From assembly GCA_018657765.1 (NCBI GenBank), contig JABHWM010000005.1, forward strand, positions 129,138 to 183,421: a stretch of 54,284 nt of DNA, in the 5' to 3' direction. The stretch comes from Minisyncoccota bacterium (GTDB lineage: Bacteria; Patescibacteriota; Microgenomatia; UBA1400; PJMF01). The translations under genes were made by a program, and so were the position numbers. The number at the start of each line of letters is the position of its first letter. Within the stretch, counting starts at the first letter, position 1. Shown piece after piece: positions 17,444 through 25,294 of the stretch. Below the pieces are notes generated by a model. It ran no database searches. It had not been told where the DNA came from and saw only the letters and a list, made by a program, of their open reading frames with translations.

Positions 17444-18547
17444 ATGAATATAAATCCACATACTTATGCAGTTATCTTGGCAGGTGGTGGGGGAACTCGT
17501 CTCTGGCCAAAATCTAGAACAAAAACACCCAAACAATTTCTAAAGTTAGTTGGACAAAAAACCATGATCCAAATTGCAGCCGATAGAGTTGCAAAACTTG
17601 TTGACTGGAAAAAAATAATCGTTGTTACTAATAAAATTTATTCTGAAGAAGTAAAAAAACAATTGCCATTAGTTCCAGTAGAAAATATTATTGCTGAGCC
17701 AGAAAAAAAAGATACTGCCCTTGCTATGTTAGTAGGAGCTTTGTTTGCAAAGAGTAAAGATCCCAAAGCTATTATTATCAATGCAGCTTCAGATCACACT
17801 GTTACTGATGAGCCTGAGTTTGTCAGAGTAATGCAGTCAGCAATAGAAGTTGCTGCAGAAGAGAAAGATTTACTTACAGTCGGAATACTTCCAACTTATC
17901 CAACTAGTGCTTTTGGTTACATAAAAACTACTACCAAAATAAAAGATCTTGGAGAAAAACTACCATTATTCAAAGTAGATAGTTTTACAGAAAAACCAGA
18001 TACTGAAACTGCCAAGAAATTTATTGCTACAAAAAAATATTTTTGGAATGCCAATATGTATGTTTGGTCTGCTGTAACTCTTAAAGAATCATTTGCTACT
18101 CATAAACCAAGCCTTTTTGAAAAAACAAAACATCTTGATTCCTTAACACCAGCAGAGTTTCATGAAGCTATCAATGAAGTTTACAAAGATGCAGAAGCAA
18201 TTTCTATAGATTATGCAATTAGCGAAAAAGCAGATAACTTACTACTAATACCAGGAGACTTTGGCTGGAGTGACGTTGGAGACTGGAAAGTTGTTTATGA
18301 TCTAGGAAATAAAGATCATAATACTAATGTTGTGGTAGGTAGTGATGAAAAAGTATCTACAGTAACAGTAAACTCTACAGGTAATTTGATTCATACAAAT
18401 GGTAAGTTAGTTGCACTTATTGGTTTAGAAGATATGATTGTAGTAGACACTGACGAAATTCTAATGGTCTGTCCAAAAGAAAAAAGCCAAGATGTCAAAA
18501 AAATTGTAAATAAACTAAAGACAGAAAAACGAAAAGAGTATTTATAA
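17444..18547 (+). CDS. manC: Mannose-1-phosphate guanylyltransferase
   Basis: This enzyme makes GDP-mannose from GTP and mannose-1-phosphate. The 367-residue protein opens with the nucleotidyltransferase signature Leu-Ala-Gly-Gly-Gly-Gly-Thr-Arg-Leu-Trp-Pro at 14-24, followed by Lys-Thr-Pro-Lys-Gln-Phe. It also has Phe-Thr-Glu-Lys-Pro (about 180-184) and Trp-Asn-Ala-Asn-Met-Tyr-Val-Trp (about 199-206). A short left-handed helix-like C-terminal part follows. The phosphomannose isomerase domain of long ManC proteins is absent, as in the short form. It presumably supplies the donor for the neighbouring GT4 enzymes. Confidence 0.92.
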   Translation: MNINPHTYAVILAGGGGTRLWPKSRTKTPKQFLKLVGQKTMIQIAADRVAKLVDWKKIIVVTNKIYSEEVKKQLPLVPVENIIAEPEKKDTALAMLVGALFAKSKDPKAIIINAASDHTVTDEPEFVRVMQSAIEVAAEEKDLLTVGILPTYPTSAFGYIKTTTKIKDLGEKLPLFKVDSFTEKPDTETAKKFIATKKYFWNANMYVWSAVTLKESFATHKPSLFEKTKHLDSLTPAEFHEAINEVYKDAEAISIDYAISEKADNLLLIPGDFGWSDVGDWKVVYDLGNKDHNTNVVVGSDEKVSTVTVNSTGNLIHTNGKLVALIGLEDMIVVDTDEILMVCPKEKSQDVKKIVNKLKTEKRKEYL

Positions 18548-18561
18548 TATAAAACTAACTT

Positions 18562-19191
18562 ATGTTAACTTACGAACAACAAAAAAGAATTCTTGACCTA
18601 ATAATTGTAGTAATTCTACTAATTATATTTCTACCTTTCTGGATCATAGTTCCTACTCTTCTAGTAATCAGCGATGGATTCCCTATTTTATTTAGTCATA
18701 AAAGAATGGGAAAAGGTGGGAAAGAGTTCTACATGAAAAAATTTCGTTCCATGATTAAGAATGCTCATGAGATATTACATGAACAAAACTCTGAGCTTTT
18801 AGAAAAATTCAAAAATAGTGACTGGAAATTTCCCGCTAATGAAGATCCTAGAATAACTTCACTTGGAAAAGTTCTAAGAACATTAACTATTGATGAGTTT
18901 CCTCAACTTTTTAATGTCTTAAAAGGAGAGATGAGCATGGTTGGCCCTAGGGCTTACATGAAAAAAGAACTCAATGAACAAACAAAAAAATATCCAAAGA
19001 CAAAGAAATATGTAAAACATATTCTCTCTATCAAGCCTGGTATAACCGGTCCATGGCAAACTACTGGAAGAAATGAAATACCATTTCCACAAAGAGCTAA
19101 AATAGATGCTGAGTATGCTCAACAAAAAAATATCTGGAACGATATCAAGATTATTCTCAAAACTCCTAAGGCTATGATCTCCAAGTGGTAA
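18562..19191 (+). CDS. Polyprenyl-phosphate sugar-1-phosphate transferase
   Basis: This 209-residue protein is the bacterial sugar transferase that starts repeat-unit synthesis by moving a sugar-1-phosphate from a nucleotide sugar to undecaprenyl phosphate. A single membrane helix (about 10-33) is followed by the catalytic domain, with Lys-Arg-Met-Gly-Lys-Gly-Gly, Phe-Tyr-Met-Lys-Lys-Phe-Arg-Ser-Met and Asp-Pro-Arg-Ile-Thr. It then has Asp-Glu-Phe-Pro-Gln-Leu-Phe-Asn-Val-Leu-Lys-Gly-Glu-Met-Ser and Val-Gly-Pro-Arg. All of these are hallmarks of the short WbaP/TuaA-type family. Its last codons lie inside the terminator stem. Confidence 0.93.
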   Translation: MLTYEQQKRILDLIIVVILLIIFLPFWIIVPTLLVISDGFPILFSHKRMGKGGKEFYMKKFRSMIKNAHEILHEQNSELLEKFKNSDWKFPANEDPRITSLGKVLRTLTIDEFPQLFNVLKGEMSMVGPRAYMKKELNEQTKKYPKTKKYVKHILSIKPGITGPWQTTGRNEIPFPQRAKIDAEYAQQKNIWNDIKIILKTPKAMISKW

Positions 19192-19207
19192 TAACCACTG
19201 TTTTTTT
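19184..19207 (+). terminator. Terminator overlapping the end of the sugar transferase gene
   Basis: AGTGGT (19184-19189) pairs with ACCACT (19194-19199) around AATA, followed by seven Ts. The stop codon is within the hairpin. The last T of the run forms the TG of the next promoter's extended -10 box. Confidence 0.75.
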
Positions 19208-19215
19208 GCTATACT
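19207..19215 (+). promoter_or_regulatory. Extended -10 promoter, leaderless start of DUF4012 gene
   Basis: TGCTATACT gives TGn plus TATACT (19210-19215). The ATG at 19224 lies 8 nt beyond the box, at about the expected start site, and there is no SD. Confidence 0.6.
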
Positions 19216-19223
19216 AGCGTTCT

Positions 19224-21311
19224 ATGAATGAAGCAGACTCCACAAAAAAGATAATTTCTCTAGATTCTACAGAGACTAAACAAGAAAAAGAAACTCCTGT
19301 CAAACCTGCAGAAGAAGTAATTTCAGAGAAAAAATCCCTACTTAAAAATATCTTTGCAAAAAAAATAAAAAAATCCTCTGAAGAAACAACTGATTCAAAT
19401 GATCAAAAAAAAGAATCAAGTAAAAATATAAAAAATCTTTCCCCAGGAAAAAAGAAGATTTTACTTGGATTAAAAGTAATAGGTGGAGTTCTGTTAACTT
19501 TCTTAGTAATAGCTGGAATCTATACTTTTGCTGTTGTTAGAACACTTAAAACTCAAGCAGAAGAAGCAAAAACTACGGCTAGTATGACTTATGATGTTTT
19601 CAAAACACAAAACCTACCACTGGCTCAAGAAGAACTAAAAAATCTACAAACAAAAACAATCGAGATACATACAACTTATCAAAAACTCTCTTTTTATAAC
19701 TACGTCCCTCTACTAAAAAACTATTACCAAGATGGAGAACATATTTTCCAAGCTGGATTATCTGGACTGGATGCTGCTCAGGAAGCTCTTTCAGAGCTTA
19801 CTCAGTATGCTGATGTTCTAGGTTTCCAGGGCGAAGGTAGTTTCACAGGAGGTACTGCAGAAGACAGAATAAAAATCATGATCGATACACTTGATAAAAT
19901 CATGCCTTCTTTTGATTCTATAGCCCAAAATCTTGAGAATACAAAAAATGAATTATTAGCTATAAATCCAAATAGATATCCTAAAAAAATAAAAGATTTA
20001 CTAGTTAGAGAACAAATTGTCTCTGCACAAATAATGATCAAAGATTCTATAGAAGGATTTCTTGAATTCAGACCAGTTCTAGAACAACTTCCAGATCTAG
20101 CAGGAGGTAAAGGGGAACGTAAAAAATATCTTATTCTCTTTCAAAATGAAAATGAACTCCGACCTACAGGTGGTTTCTTGACTGCTTATTCTGTTATCTA
20201 TATTGAAAATGGAAAAGTTACCCCAGAAAAATCTGATGATATCTATGAACTTGATCAAAAATTCAATAAAAGAATTCCTATACCAGAAGCATTAGGTAAA
20301 TACCTAACTACAGAGAAATACTGGAACCTAAGAGATATGAATATCTCACCTGATTTCAAACTTTCTATGGATGAATTTTTTACTCATTACCAAACGGTTA
20401 GAGGTGAACCTACAGATATAGATGGAATTATTGCTGTTGATACCAAAGTTCTAACTGATCTTCTAGAAGTCCTAGGACCTGTTGAAGTGCCAGGATATGG
20501 AACTTTCAGTGCAGAACCAGACGATCGCTGTGGTGGCTGTGCTCAAGTCGTTTATGCTCTATCAGAAATCATTACAAGACCTACTCCATACCTTCGTGAA
20601 GATCGTAAAGGAATCTTGGGTCCATTGATGCAGTCTACTCTTCAAAAAACATATAGTGCATCAAAAGAAAAATGGCCACAACTTTTCCAAAAAATGTGGC
20701 AAGATCTTGAAGGAAAACATATCCAAATGTACTTTATCGATCAAGAAGCCCAAACTGCTGCAGAAACAGTAAATGGAGCTGGTAGATTAATCAATCCTCA
20801 AGATGGAAGTGACTTTTTGGCTATCGTTAATGCCAATCTAGGAGGAGCTAAGTCAAATCTCTTTGTAGAGTATGATGTAAAACAAGAAGTTTTAGTTCCA
20901 GAGAATGGTAGATTAGAAAAAACAGTCATTATCTCTTATAGAAATACTCATAAAGCTGATAACTGTAACCTAGAAGCTGGATTGCTGTGTCTAAATTCTA
21001 CTCTGAGAGACTGGACAAGACTTTATATTCCAACTGGTTCAGAACTTATCAGTGCCCAAGGTTTTACAACAGAACCATCTGTATATGAAGAAGAAGGGTT
21101 TACTGTCTTGGATGGATTCTTTACTCTTGAACCTCTAGGTGTAGCCAAACTCAAGATTACTTACAGTATTCCTTACGGCGATACTGAAATTTATAAAACT
21201 AATATCTGGAAACAGGGAGGAATTGATTCTTTCGAAACATTATTCGATGTTAATGGGGGAGAAGAATTGATAATTATCGATAAAGATAGTTCTGTAGAAA
21301 TTCCTTTTTAG
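19224..21311 (+). CDS. DUF4012 membrane-anchored extracellular protein
   Basis: This 695-residue protein has a charged Lys/Glu-rich cytoplasmic tail (1-78), one membrane helix (about 79-107) and a large outside region. A helical stretch (about 110-290) precedes the DUF4012 signature near 300-330: Leu-Phe-Gln-Asn-Glu-Asn-Glu-Leu-Arg-Pro-Thr-Gly-Gly-Phe. A beta-rich C-terminus follows. The family is common in CPR and Actinobacteria, often beside glycan genes, but its biochemical role is not known to me. A Cys-Gly-Gly-Cys pair lies near residue 438-441 (Asp-Arg-Cys-Gly-Gly-Cys-Ala), with two further Cys near 580-592; these may form disulfides outside the cell. It follows the glycosyltransferase block but has its own promoter. 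Confidence 0.85.
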   Translation: MNEADSTKKIISLDSTETKQEKETPVKPAEEVISEKKSLLKNIFAKKIKKSSEETTDSNDQKKESSKNIKNLSPGKKKILLGLKVIGGVLLTFLVIAGIYTFAVVRTLKTQAEEAKTTASMTYDVFKTQNLPLAQEELKNLQTKTIEIHTTYQKLSFYNYVPLLKNYYQDGEHIFQAGLSGLDAAQEALSELTQYADVLGFQGEGSFTGGTAEDRIKIMIDTLDKIMPSFDSIAQNLENTKNELLAINPNRYPKKIKDLLVREQIVSAQIMIKDSIEGFLEFRPVLEQLPDLAGGKGERKKYLILFQNENELRPTGGFLTAYSVIYIENGKVTPEKSDDIYELDQKFNKRIPIPEALGKYLTTEKYWNLRDMNISPDFKLSMDEFFTHYQTVRGEPTDIDGIIAVDTKVLTDLLEVLGPVEVPGYGTFSAEPDDRCGGCAQVVYALSEIITRPTPYLREDRKGILGPLMQSTLQKTYSASKEKWPQLFQKMWQDLEGKHIQMYFIDQEAQTAAETVNGAGRLINPQDGSDFLAIVNANLGGAKSNLFVEYDVKQEVLVPENGRLEKTVIISYRNTHKADNCNLEAGLLCLNSTLRDWTRLYIPTGSELISAQGFTTEPSVYEEEGFTVLDGFFTLEPLGVAKLKITYSIPYGDTEIYKTNIWKQGGIDSFETLFDVNGGEELIIIDKDSSVEIPF

Positions 21312-21337
21312 ATTTTAACCTATCGGTTATTAAAAAT

Positions 21338-21886
21338 ATGCTCAATAAAAATAGAACATTTATCACTGAAGGTATTGTTCTCAAAAGAGTCAATGTTGGA
21401 GAAACTGACAGGGTAGTAACTTTCTTGACTCGTGACTTTGGTAAGCTAGTTGGCGTTGCCAAAGGAGTTCGTTCCTTGAAATCTACTAAAAGAGCTCACT
21501 TAGAACCAGGTAACTTGGTAAAAATATTTTGTATCAAAACAAAATCTATGCCCCTTATTACCCAAAGCTCTTTACTGGAATATGTTCAAAGTTCTACTAG
21601 AAATTCACTAAGTGCCCTCAGAGGTCTAGCCCAAATTTTGGAGATTCTAGATAAACTTTTTGTCGAAGAAGACAATGATGAACCATCATATCTTCAGGCT
21701 GTAGAACTTAGAAAAGCTGTCCTTGATAATCATACCAATGGTAAAATCCAACCTTTATTGAGCAAACTACTTCAGAATCTAGGCTATCAAAGTTTCGAAA
21801 AAACTCATCATAAATCTGTGCTGGATTATGTAGCAGAAATTACGGAGAGAGAGATGAAGAGTTTTGAGTATCTACGGGTAAAATAA
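21338..21886 (+). CDS. recO: DNA repair protein RecO (short form)
   Basis: RecO helps load RecA on SSB-coated single-stranded DNA during gap repair. The N-terminal OB-fold is clear: Glu-Gly-Ile-Val-Leu-Lys-Arg (8-14), Gly-Glu-Thr-Asp-Arg-Val-Val (18-24), Gly-Lys-Leu-Val-Gly-Val-Ala-Lys-Gly (32-40). A helical part follows. At 182 residues it is about 60 shorter than usual and lacks the C-terminal zinc-binding region. The frame ends cleanly and the next gene starts at the following base, so this looks like a natural short form, not a broken gene. Confidence 0.82.
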   Translation: MLNKNRTFITEGIVLKRVNVGETDRVVTFLTRDFGKLVGVAKGVRSLKSTKRAHLEPGNLVKIFCIKTKSMPLITQSSLLEYVQSSTRNSLSALRGLAQILEILDKLFVEEDNDEPSYLQAVELRKAVLDNHTNGKIQPLLSKLLQNLGYQSFEKTHHKSVLDYVAEITEREMKSFEYLRVK

Positions 21887-23479
21887 ATGTCTGAAACTAA
21901 AGAAAAAACCATTCCTACCGCTCCAGATATTCTTTCTTCACTAGAAGAAAAGGCTGATTCTCCAGAATCAGAATCTTATGATTTACAAATAGTCACTCCT
22001 TTAATAAATAATATTTTTTATAACTTGAACCACACTGAAATTGAAGTAGATAAAAAACTACAAAAACCATTTGAAGTTATTACCTTAAAAGAAGATTCTC
22101 AAGAATTTCCTCGTCACCTTTTTTATGATAGAGGAGAGAATGGATCACAAAAAATTTATAATGTTGAACTAGAAAAACTACCTGTTTTTAACATAAAAAT
22201 TAAAATTGGAAATAGCTTTAACATAATTAGAGACTTACCTGATCTAATAAAAAAAGTTCAAGAAGAACATAATTCAAAAATGGATGAGTATCACTTAACT
22301 GATCCAATGATGTTTATAGATACTTCTACTCAGCTAAAAGATTACTGGCAATTTATGGCAGAAAAAATAGATTATTTTTTAAAAGAAATAGAACGTGAAT
22401 CTGGAAAAATACAAGATACAGATACTGGTGAAAATTTAGGAGAACAACTGCTAATTCCTACACTACAATCTTACCAACAAACTTGTGAACTAATTGCTAG
22501 TGGGTTTGAAAAAACTGAAGATAGCTCAAAAAATCCAAAACAAGATATAGATAATACACCACTGTTTGATATGGAATGGGAGAAAATAGAGATGAAATTA
22601 AAAAATCTTTTAACAAAATTAACACGAGAAGATCAACCAGAAAAAAAATTGAAATATTATAAAAAAAATCCTAAGAAGTTTTTACTAAGAGCAATTAATA
22701 TGATTGGTGCTAAAACTCAATCAAAAATTTTAGAAAAACTAAATACTCAAGCTAGAGATGTATTCTTTCATCATGCCGAAGCAGAAATGTATAGAAAGGT
22801 AGGATTGGATAAAATTTTAGATAGATTAAAACTAGGACATCCTGATGATAATCTTACAGAAGTAATGTTTGATGGTAATTTTATTACTATGTCTTCTTTA
22901 TTTTCTATATCGATTAATGAGCAATTTCCTAAAACTGAGCAAGAATTGACTGACTTAAAAAATAAATTAAAAAATAATAAAGATAAACTTGATGAAACTG
23001 AACCTAAAGATGAAAAGAAAATACTTATAGAAGAAAGAACAGATCTTCAAGAACAACTAGCAAAAAAATTATATACAATAATTTATTCAGAAAAATTTTT
23101 CTTGTACAAAAGTCGTAATTATTCATTTAAAGATGCTATAGAAGAAAATCAAATTAATTGTATGGTAATAGGAAATATTTTGCATCAGCTATGGAAGAAA
23201 TATTGTGGAGAAGTTACTCTGGGAGTTATATCAAAAGGACATTTTTTTTCAGCTATAAAACTAGCAAATGGAAGTTTATATTCATTAGATGGAATACCAA
23301 AGATAATTTCTCAAGAGAATCCATTATATTATGAAATAGGAAAGCATGAAGAACTTTATCAAGCAGCTATACTAGCTTGGCAAGCTGCTCCTTTTAAAGG
23401 TAAACCTTTCTACAAAGAAGCTGTGAGACTATCTCCAAATAATCCTGAGTTTGCTAAAGGCTTAAGAATCTATCAGTAA
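21887..23479 (+). CDS. Protein with transglutaminase-like (SirB1-like) C-terminal domain
   Basis: This 530-residue soluble, acidic protein has an N-terminal 400 residues with no family I recognise. They are helical, with a coiled-coil-like Lys/Glu/Asp-rich stretch at about 345-390. The C-terminal part has Asn-Cys425-Met-Val-Ile-Gly, Gly-His452-Phe-Phe-Ser-Ala and Leu-Asp468-Gly. In order and spacing these fit the Cys-His-Asp triad of the transglutaminase/SirB1 fold. The last 40 residues (Tyr-Lys-Glu-Ala-Val-Arg-Leu-Ser-Pro-Asn-Asn) resemble one tetratricopeptide unit, as in SirB1 proteins. The start codon directly follows the recO stop, and it is more AT-rich than its neighbours. Protease or regulatory role is open. 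Confidence 0.6.
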   Translation: MSETKEKTIPTAPDILSSLEEKADSPESESYDLQIVTPLINNIFYNLNHTEIEVDKKLQKPFEVITLKEDSQEFPRHLFYDRGENGSQKIYNVELEKLPVFNIKIKIGNSFNIIRDLPDLIKKVQEEHNSKMDEYHLTDPMMFIDTSTQLKDYWQFMAEKIDYFLKEIERESGKIQDTDTGENLGEQLLIPTLQSYQQTCELIASGFEKTEDSSKNPKQDIDNTPLFDMEWEKIEMKLKNLLTKLTREDQPEKKLKYYKKNPKKFLLRAINMIGAKTQSKILEKLNTQARDVFFHHAEAEMYRKVGLDKILDRLKLGHPDDNLTEVMFDGNFITMSSLFSISINEQFPKTEQELTDLKNKLKNNKDKLDETEPKDEKKILIEERTDLQEQLAKKLYTIIYSEKFFLYKSRNYSFKDAIEENQINCMVIGNILHQLWKKYCGEVTLGVISKGHFFSAIKLANGSLYSLDGIPKIISQENPLYYEIGKHEELYQAAILAWQAAPFKGKPFYKEAVRLSPNNPEFAKGLRIYQ

Positions 23480-23488
23480 CTCCTCCCA

Positions 23489-23517
23489 TTGCATCTTCCC
23501 CAAAACAAAAATATAAT
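23489..23517 (+). promoter_or_regulatory. Promoter of the glyS T-box leader
   Basis: TTGCAT (23489-23494) and TATAAT (23512-23517) with a 17-bp spacer form one of the best sigma70-type promoters in the window. It begins 10 nt after the stop of the previous gene; transcription should start near 23524. Confidence 0.8.
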
Positions 23518-23523
23518 ACAGCT

Positions 23524-23686
23524 TAGTTTCTCTCGTCATTGGCCAACGAGTCTGGATAGAATTTAAGTAAAATTAAATAAAAGTTTAGAAAAAAGAAGCT
23601 ATTTGAGAGCCTTGTAGTTTTACAAGGAATCAGGGTGGAACCGCCCGGTAGGGTCCCTAACAAAAGTTATTTTGTGGGGATTTTTT
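23524..23686 (+). promoter_or_regulatory. T-box riboswitch, glycine-specific, very short Stem I
   Basis: A T-box leader senses uncharged tRNA and controls termination. The conserved core AGGGTGGAACCGC is at 23632-23644. Its bulge UGGA (23636-23639) can pair with the UCCA end of tRNA-Gly (discriminator U). Upstream, CTCGT (23532-23536) pairs with ACGAG (23546-23550) around a 9-nt loop centred on GGC (23541-23543), a glycine codon. A separate CCTTGTA/TACAAGG hairpin (23610-23627) acts as Stem III. AGGG (23632-23635) can pair with CCCT (23655-23658) in the antiterminator, which excludes the terminator at 23654-23686. The leader is only about 160 nt long. Confidence 0.85.
23654..23686 (+). terminator. 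Regulated terminator of the glyS T-box
   Basis: TCCCT (23654-23658) pairs with GGGGA (23676-23680), and ACAAAA pairs with TTTTGT across a GTTA loop with one bulged A. A run of six Ts follows. Its 5' arm shares CCCT with the antiterminator, so read-through should depend on uncharged tRNA-Gly. Confidence 0.8.
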
Positions 23687-23754
23687 GTATTTATAGGTTT
23701 TTTTACATCCCAATAAAATATTTTTGATTTTAAAAAAGTAAAGAAAGAAAAAAT

Positions 23755-25149
23755 ATGTCAGATACACAAAAAACAACAATGACTGATATCGTCGCTCTAG
23801 CCAAAAGAAGAGGTTTTGTCTTTCCTGGATCTGAGATATATGGAGGATTAGCTAATACTTATGACTTTGGCCCTCTAGGTGTAGAGCTACTCAAAAACAT
23901 CTTGGATATTTGGTGGAAAACTTTTGTAACTCAACGCGCTGATATGTATGGACTAGATACATCTATCCTCATGAGCCCAAAGGTTTGGGAAGCTTCTGGA
24001 CATACAGATAGTTTTACTGATGCCCTTATAGACTGTAAAAGCTGTCAAACCAGAACTAGAGCTGATCATTTGATAGAGAACTTTACAGAAAAACAAGGAA
24101 AAATCGAAACAGTCGAAGGAAAAACTCCAGAAGAATTAACAAAGATAATTGATTCACTAGAGATTAATTGTCCTGTCTGTGGAAAAAAAGACTGGACAGA
24201 AGTTAGATCTTTCAATCTTTTGTTCGAAACAAATATTGGAATCGTAGAAGACTCTCAATCTTTGGCTTACCTCAGGGGAGAAATTGCCCAAGGTATGTTT
24301 GTAAACTTTAAGAATGTACTCAACACAATGAGACCAAAACTTCCATTTGGAATTGCTCAAAGTGGTAAAGCTTTTAGAAATGAAATTACTAAAGGTAATT
24401 TTGTTTTCCGTACTCTAGAATTTAATCTAGCCGAGTTTGAGTATTTCTTTGATTCAGAAAAACAAGATTCTGACGAACTTTTTGAGACCTGGAAAGTAAT
24501 CATGCAAGAATTTGCAGAATCTCTAGGACTTAGTAAAGAAAAACTCCGATGGAGAACTCATACAGATGAAGAAAGATCTCATTACTCTACCAAAACTGAA
24601 GATATAGATTATGAATTTCCATTCGGCTTCAAAGAAATGTTTGGCTTGTCTTACAGAACTGATTATGACCTCAGGAATCATATGGAAAAATCTGGAGTAG
24701 ATCTGAAATATACAGACCCATATGACAATAAAAGAAAATTTATTCCTCATGTAATCGAGCCTACTTTTGGTATCAATCGTATTTTCCTAGCAATCTTGGC
24801 TGAGAGTTATACTAAAGACGAAAAAAGAACTCACCTCAAGTTGCCTGCAAAACTAGCTCCATATAAAGTGGCTGTTTTCCCATTGGTAAAAAACAAACCA
24901 GAGCTGGTAGATAAAGCTCAAGAAATCTTCCAATCCTTGCAAAAAATAACTACAGCTACCTGGGATGATCGAGGAAATATCGGAAAAAGATACATGGCTC
25001 AAGATGAAATCGGAACACCATTTTGTCTAACAGTAGATTATGAATCACTAGAAGATGGAACTGTAACTCTTCGTGACAGAGATACTACAGAACAAGTGAG
25101 ACTTTCTCTTTCAGAAGTTGAGGAGCGTATCAAAAATATGCTATCGTGA
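23755..25149 (+). CDS. glyS: Glycyl-tRNA synthetase, alpha2 type
   Basis: This 464-residue class II enzyme charges tRNA-Gly and belongs to the single-chain (alpha2, glyQS) type found in many Gram-positives and eukaryotes. It is not the alpha2beta2 type. Motif 2 is Phe-Arg-Asn-Glu-Ile-Thr-Lys (about 207-213), followed by Arg-Thr-Leu-Glu-Phe-Asn-Leu-Ala-Glu-Phe-Glu. Motif 3 is Glu-Pro-Thr-Phe-Gly-Ile-Asn-Arg (about 335-342), with Asn in place of the more usual Asp. Two Cys pairs (Cys-Lys-Ser-Cys near 96-99; Cys-Pro-Val-Cys near 141-144) may bind zinc. The C-terminal anticodon-binding domain starts near 375. Expression is predicted to rise when uncharged tRNA-Gly accumulates. Confidence 0.95.
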   Translation: MSDTQKTTMTDIVALAKRRGFVFPGSEIYGGLANTYDFGPLGVELLKNILDIWWKTFVTQRADMYGLDTSILMSPKVWEASGHTDSFTDALIDCKSCQTRTRADHLIENFTEKQGKIETVEGKTPEELTKIIDSLEINCPVCGKKDWTEVRSFNLLFETNIGIVEDSQSLAYLRGEIAQGMFVNFKNVLNTMRPKLPFGIAQSGKAFRNEITKGNFVFRTLEFNLAEFEYFFDSEKQDSDELFETWKVIMQEFAESLGLSKEKLRWRTHTDEERSHYSTKTEDIDYEFPFGFKEMFGLSYRTDYDLRNHMEKSGVDLKYTDPYDNKRKFIPHVIEPTFGINRIFLAILAESYTKDEKRTHLKLPAKLAPYKVAVFPLVKNKPELVDKAQEIFQSLQKITTATWDDRGNIGKRYMAQDEIGTPFCLTVDYESLEDGTVTLRDRDTTEQVRLSLSEVEERIKNMLS

Positions 25150-25165
25150 TTACAGCTAAAACTAT

Positions 25166-25264
25166 ATGAAAAAATATAAAAAATTAATAAAAATAGTAAT
25201 TATACTTTTGCTTATTTGGCTAGGAGTTATTGCTAGTACTTTTTTTGCTGTTTTATTCTCATAA
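25166..25264 (+). CDS. 32-residue single-span membrane peptide (small ORF)
   Basis: ATG to TAA encodes a 32-residue peptide: a Lys-rich start (residues 2-9), then about 21 hydrophobic residues forming one membrane helix with N-in topology. No clear SD is present, but it lies only 16 nt after glyS and 30 nt before the next membrane-anchored gene, so it would be read on the same transcript. It could instead be non-coding AT-rich spacer; only the typical small-membrane-protein composition supports it. Confidence 0.4.
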   Translation: MKKYKKLIKIVIILLLIWLGVIASTFFAVLFS

Positions 25265-25294
25265 ATATATAAGTATTTTAAAGAAAGATTTTGT

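Noticed and set aside
21338..21886. RecO as a truncated pseudogene
   Set aside because: The frame ends cleanly, the next gene begins at the next base and the OB-fold core is intact; a natural short form is more likely.
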